Shown here in pieces: positions 61,251-64,000 of a DNA stretch of 64,000 bases. The notes beneath the pieces were generated by a model. The model ran no database searches. It worked only from the letters and a program-made list of their open reading frames with translations, and was not told the origin of the DNA. The DNA is from an uncultured Agathobaculum sp. Its GTDB lineage: Bacteria > Bacillota > Clostridia > Oscillospirales > Butyricicoccaceae. Location: contig NZ_CALWJJ010000001.1 in NCBI RefSeq assembly GCF_944380985.1, positions 124,001 through 188,000 of the forward strand, written 5' to 3'. Position 1 is the stretch's first letter, and the number at the start of each line of letters is the position of its first letter. The translations under genes and the position numbers were made by a program.

Positions 61251-62501
61251 ATGCGGCAACTGATGGAAATCGCCGAAGATGCGCGACGCGTCAAGCACGC
61301 GGTCGCCGCGCTCGGCGCCAATGATAAAAACCGCGGCCTACGCGCGATAGCGGATACGCTCGAGGCACATGCCGACGAGATCCTCGCCGCCAACCGCATC
61401 GACATTGAAAACGGATGCAAAAACGGCCTGAGCGACGGACTGATTGACCGGCTGTCACTCGACCGGGCGCGCATCGCGGGTATCGCGGAGGGTTGCCGCC
61501 AGGTGGCCGCCCTGCCCGATCCGATCGGCGAGGTGCTTTGGATGCGCAAAATGCCAAACGGACTAAACATTGGGCAAAAGCGCGTGCCAATGGGTGTGAT
61601 CGGCATCATTTATGAGGCGCGTCCCAACGTTACGGTGGATGCGGCGGCGCTCTGTTTTAAGGCAGGCTCAGCCTGCATCCTGCGTGGCGGCAAAGAGGCG
61701 TTTCACTCCTCTCTGTGCCTGACCAGGCTGATGCGCGCAGCGCTGGAAGCCGAAGGCCTGCCCGAGTGCGCGATCAGTCTGGTTGAGGATACCTCGCGCG
61801 AAAGCGCGGGTCAGATGATGCGGCTCAACGGCTATCTCGATGTGCTCATTCCGCGCGGCGGCGCAGGGCTTATCCAGGCGGTCGTTCAGAATGCAACCGT
61901 GCCCGTCATCGAGACCGGCACGGGCAACTGCCATGTGTATGTCGACGCTACGGCCGATCTCAATATGGCGCAGCGCATTCTCGTCAACGCAAAGTGCCAG
62001 CGACCAAGTGTTTGCAACGCAGCCGAAAGCCTGCTCGTGCACAAAGACGTCGCGGCGCGGTTTCTGCCCATGGCAGCTGAGGAGCTTCGGTCAAGCGGCG
62101 TCAAAATACACGGCTGCCCGCGCACAATGGATATTTTGGGCGCGGCCATTCTCCCCGCAACGGAGGAGGACTACGCCCGCGAGTATCTCGGCTATGAAAT
62201 TTCATGCAAGGTCGTCGACTCGCTCGATGAGGCAATCGTGCACATCAATGCCTATAACACCGGCCACTCGGAGTGCATCGTCACCCGCGACTATGCCTCC
62301 GCTCAGCGTTTTCTCGATGAGGTGGACGCTGCGGCGGTCTATGTAAACGCCTCTACCCGCTTTACCGACGGGTTTGAATTCGGCTTTGGCGCCGAGATCG
62401 GCATTTCTACCCAAAAGCTACATGCGCGCGGCCCGATGGGTTTGACCGCGCTGACCACCACCAAATACATTATTTACGGAAACGGACAGGTGCGGGCATG
62501 A
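61251..62501 (+). CDS. proA: Gamma-glutamyl phosphate reductase
   Basis: 416 residues of aldehyde-dehydrogenase fold: GVIGIIYEARPNVTVDAAAL, LKAG-type SACILRGGKEAFHS, IETGTGNCHVYVDATADLNM, and the catalytic cysteine in NAKCQRPSVCNAAESLLVHK. It reduces glutamyl phosphate to the semialdehyde with NADPH. GAGGTGA precedes the ATG. Its stop overlaps the CYTH gene by four bases. proC is not in the window. Confidence 0.97.
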   Translation: MRQLMEIAEDARRVKHAVAALGANDKNRGLRAIADTLEAHADEILAANRIDIENGCKNGLSDGLIDRLSLDRARIAGIAEGCRQVAALPDPIGEVLWMRKMPNGLNIGQKRVPMGVIGIIYEARPNVTVDAAALCFKAGSACILRGGKEAFHSSLCLTRLMRAALEAEGLPECAISLVEDTSRESAGQMMRLNGYLDVLIPRGGAGLIQAVVQNATVPVIETGTGNCHVYVDATADLNMAQRILVNAKCQRPSVCNAAESLLVHKDVAARFLPMAAEELRSSGVKIHGCPRTMDILGAAILPATEEDYAREYLGYEISCKVVDSLDEAIVHINAYNTGHSECIVTRDYASAQRFLDEVDAAAVYVNASTRFTDGFEFGFGAEIGISTQKLHARGPMGLTALTTTKYIIYGNGQVRA

Positions 62502-63103
62502 AAAAAACATTCGAGAAAGAATACAAATGGCGGGCGGATGATGATACGCTCGGCCAGGCGCTGCTCTGGGCTTCCTCCCGCATTGGCAGCCAGAGCCGCA
62601 CAATCCACATGCAGTCGCAATATTATGATACGGCGGACGGGCTATTGCAAAGCCTTGGAGCCGCGCTTCGCCTGCGCCGTGAAAACGAGCGCAGCGTATG
62701 CTGTCTCAAACTGCGCGGCGAGACCGCTTCTGGCGGCCTGCGCGCACACGAGGAATACCAGTGCGACGCACAGACAATCGAAGAAGGGCTGCGGGCGCTG
62801 CCGTTCCAGGGCGCGCCGCGCGCGCTATGCGAAAAAGCGCTTGCCGCGCCGCTTGCGGTGATCTGCACGGTTGACTTTCGCCGCTGCTCCGTACTACTGC
62901 AGCAGGACAACACGGTCTGCGAGCTTGCGCTCGACGAGGGCACGCTCACCCGCGCAGAGCACACCGCCCCACTGTGTGAGATAGAGCTTGAGTATGTCGC
63001 AGGAAGCGAGCAGGTCTTTCATAACTTAGCCTATGAGCTTGCCGCGTATCTCTCGCTTGTGCCTGAACCGGAAAGCAAACTGGCGCGCGCAATGAAATTA
63101 TAA
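62498..63103 (+). CDS. CYTH-domain protein
   Basis: 201 residues. The N-terminal EKEYKWRADD recalls the family's E-x-E-x-K strand (here E-K-E-Y-K), and the tunnel-lining charged strands continue in AALRLRRENERSVCCLKLRG, CTVDFRRCSVLLQ, CELALDEGTL and CEIELEYVAG. CYTH enzymes hydrolyse triphosphates such as inorganic triphosphate or thiamine triphosphate, and a few are adenylate cyclases. The four-base overlap with proA (ATGA) shows coupling, but no metabolic link is evident. Confidence 0.85.
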   Translation: MKKTFEKEYKWRADDDTLGQALLWASSRIGSQSRTIHMQSQYYDTADGLLQSLGAALRLRRENERSVCCLKLRGETASGGLRAHEEYQCDAQTIEEGLRALPFQGAPRALCEKALAAPLAVICTVDFRRCSVLLQQDNTVCELALDEGTLTRAEHTAPLCEIELEYVAGSEQVFHNLAYELAAYLSLVPEPESKLARAMKL

Positions 63104-63117
63104 TGCAACCCACTGGC

Positions 63118-63154
63118 CGAACGGGCTGCCCGCTTGCGGGCAAGCCCGTTTTTC
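63118..63154 (+). terminator. Terminator of the proline operon
   Basis: Nested stem AACGGGCT / AAGCCCGTT with inner GCCCGC / GCGGGC, followed by TTTTT. Confidence 0.88.
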
Positions 63155-63280
63155 TATCCTGCGTCCAACCGTCGGCACAGGCAACGCACGGCTTTCTCCC
63201 TAACGGCCTGCACGCCTTTTGATGAAAAACTATACAAAATATTTATTTTTGTCCAATGTGCCTATTCTCATGCTGCATTC

Positions 63281-63309
63281 TTGCAAAAAAAAACGATCCC
63301 ATGTATAAT
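63281..63309 (+). promoter_or_regulatory. Promoter of the metallo-beta-lactamase-fold gene
   Basis: TTGCAA (63281-63286), 17-base spacer including an A tract, perfect TATAAT (63304-63309). The start codon is 84 bases downstream. Confidence 0.8.
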
Positions 63310-63392
63310 AGATGTGAGATAAAATGGGGTGTATTCTGCGGGCAGCGACGCAGGCTCTCCCCTGTGCCGCAACAGAAGAGGACGGATCGCGC

Positions 63393-64000
63393 ATGAAAGA
63401 AAAGCTCAGGCGTATATTATGGATCGCGGCCGCGGTTGTACTAATACTAAACGGGGCGCTGTTCGCCGCGGATAGCCTGTCCTCCCGGCGCACACTGACG
63501 CTCAACACCGAGGTGCATTTTGTCGACGTCGGCCAGGGCGATGCCTCTCTTTTGCTCTCGGGCGGCGAGGCCGTGTTGATTGACGCGGGTACCGCGCAGA
63601 CCGGCGACGCGCTTGTGCGCTATCTGAAGTCGCTCGGTGTGACCGAACTGTATGCGGCCGTCGCCTCCCACCCGCATGCTGACCATATCGGCGGCATGAC
63701 ACAGGTGCTAAATGCATTCCCGGTCGAGCATTTTTACATGGGGCCGGAGACGCAGAATACCACTACATACAACAATATGCTGGATGCGCTTGAATCGCAG
63801 GGCATCCGGCCCACCATCCCGGCGATGGGCGAGACGCTCTCCTTTTCCTCAGGCGCGACGCTCACCTTCGTCGGCCCGGCGGACGATGTGCCGGCAGACA
63901 GTCTCAACAACCGCTCGCTGATCGCGCTGTTCTCTACCGGCGCGCAACGTGTGCTGTTCATGGGCGACGCCGAGGCTCCCGCTGAGCAATCGCTGCTTGC
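63393..64000 (+). CDS. Metallo-beta-lactamase-fold hydrolase, ComEC C-terminal-like (partial)
   Basis: The first 202 residues; the 3' end lies past the window. A membrane segment (residues ~8-26, ILWIAAAVVLILNGALFAAD) leads into HFVDVGQGDASLLLSGGEAV, VLIDAGTAQTGDALVRYL and the zinc motif ASHPHADHIGGM, then RVLFMGDAEAPAEQ. This is the pattern of the ComEC beta-lactamase-like domain and of short stand-alone exported relatives. With no transport domain before it, it is a stand-alone secreted or anchored hydrolase, possibly a nuclease or phosphodiesterase. AGAGG lies upstream of the ATG. Confidence 0.87.
   Translation, partial: MKEKLRRILWIAAAVVLILNGALFAADSLSSRRTLTLNTEVHFVDVGQGDASLLLSGGEAVLIDAGTAQTGDALVRYLKSLGVTELYAAVASHPHADHIGGMTQVLNAFPVEHFYMGPETQNTTTYNNMLDALESQGIRPTIPAMGETLSFSSGATLTFVGPADDVPADSLNNRSLIALFSTGAQRVLFMGDAEAPAEQSLL

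Overview
The window reads as a stretch of chromosome from an anaerobic, GC-rich member of the Clostridia, most likely an Oscillospirales relative such as the Butyricicoccus/Agathobaculum/Flavonifractor groups. This placement is an inference. It rests on PolC-type DNA polymerase III, a T-box leader, strong AGGAGG-type ribosome binding sites, the block pyrH-frr-uppS-cdsA-dxr-rseP-ispG-polC, the short HisG plus HisZ histidine pathway, and a rubredoxin-flavoprotein of strict anaerobes. Most of the DNA is housekeeping. No tRNA, rRNA, CRISPR array, insertion sequence, integrase or phage gene was seen.

Layout. Positions 1-6113: end of pheT; a minus-strand trio (DUF2461, DEDDh exonuclease, small membrane protein); an Lrp regulator translationally joined to an aminotransferase; pyrE followed by a polytopic membrane protein. 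6216-11742: branched-chain amino acid operon ilvB-ilvN-ilvC-ilvD behind a consensus promoter and a T-box attenuator. 11848-15616: YetF-like DUF421 and DUF4363 pair, a flavin reductase-rubredoxin fusion, a flavodoxin-fold oxidoreductase and a membrane-anchored C39-type peptidase. 15739-22569: histidine operon hisZG-hisD-hisB-hisH-hisA-hisF-hisI-(small membrane ORF)-hisE. HisZ and HisG are fused into one 544-residue protein. 22593-34055: a broken reading frame, DUF6054, polC, then the isoprenoid/envelope/translation block running back to pyrH.

34194-36472: divergent ABC exporter of the BceAB type. 36486-46545: a catabolic island with iolE, a malic enzyme, a split transketolase (two genes), a DeoR regulator, an AraC regulator, iolB and iolD. 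It covers only the middle of myo-inositol breakdown (inosose to 2-deoxy-5-keto-gluconate); no inositol dehydrogenase, kinase, aldolase or transporter is in the window. 46644-48608: a large secreted lipoprotein and a VOC-fold protein. 48717-60001: aspS, hisS, mgsA, a MinD-like ATPase, PBP2, mreD, mreC, maf, a U32 peptidase/hydroxylase and zapA, i.e. a cell-shape and division cluster lacking mreB, minC, minE and rodA. 60169-64000: proB-(small membrane ORF)-proA-CYTH protein, then the start of a ComEC-like metallo-beta-lactamase-fold protein cut by the window edge.

No clearly new multi-gene system is evident. The most notable items are the HisZ-HisG fusion, two unannotated-type small membrane ORFs wedged with translational coupling into the his and pro operons, the partial inositol island carrying a split transketolase, the orphan MinD, and several structured or peptide-like intergenic segments (7915-8162, 22593-22784, 32530-32776).
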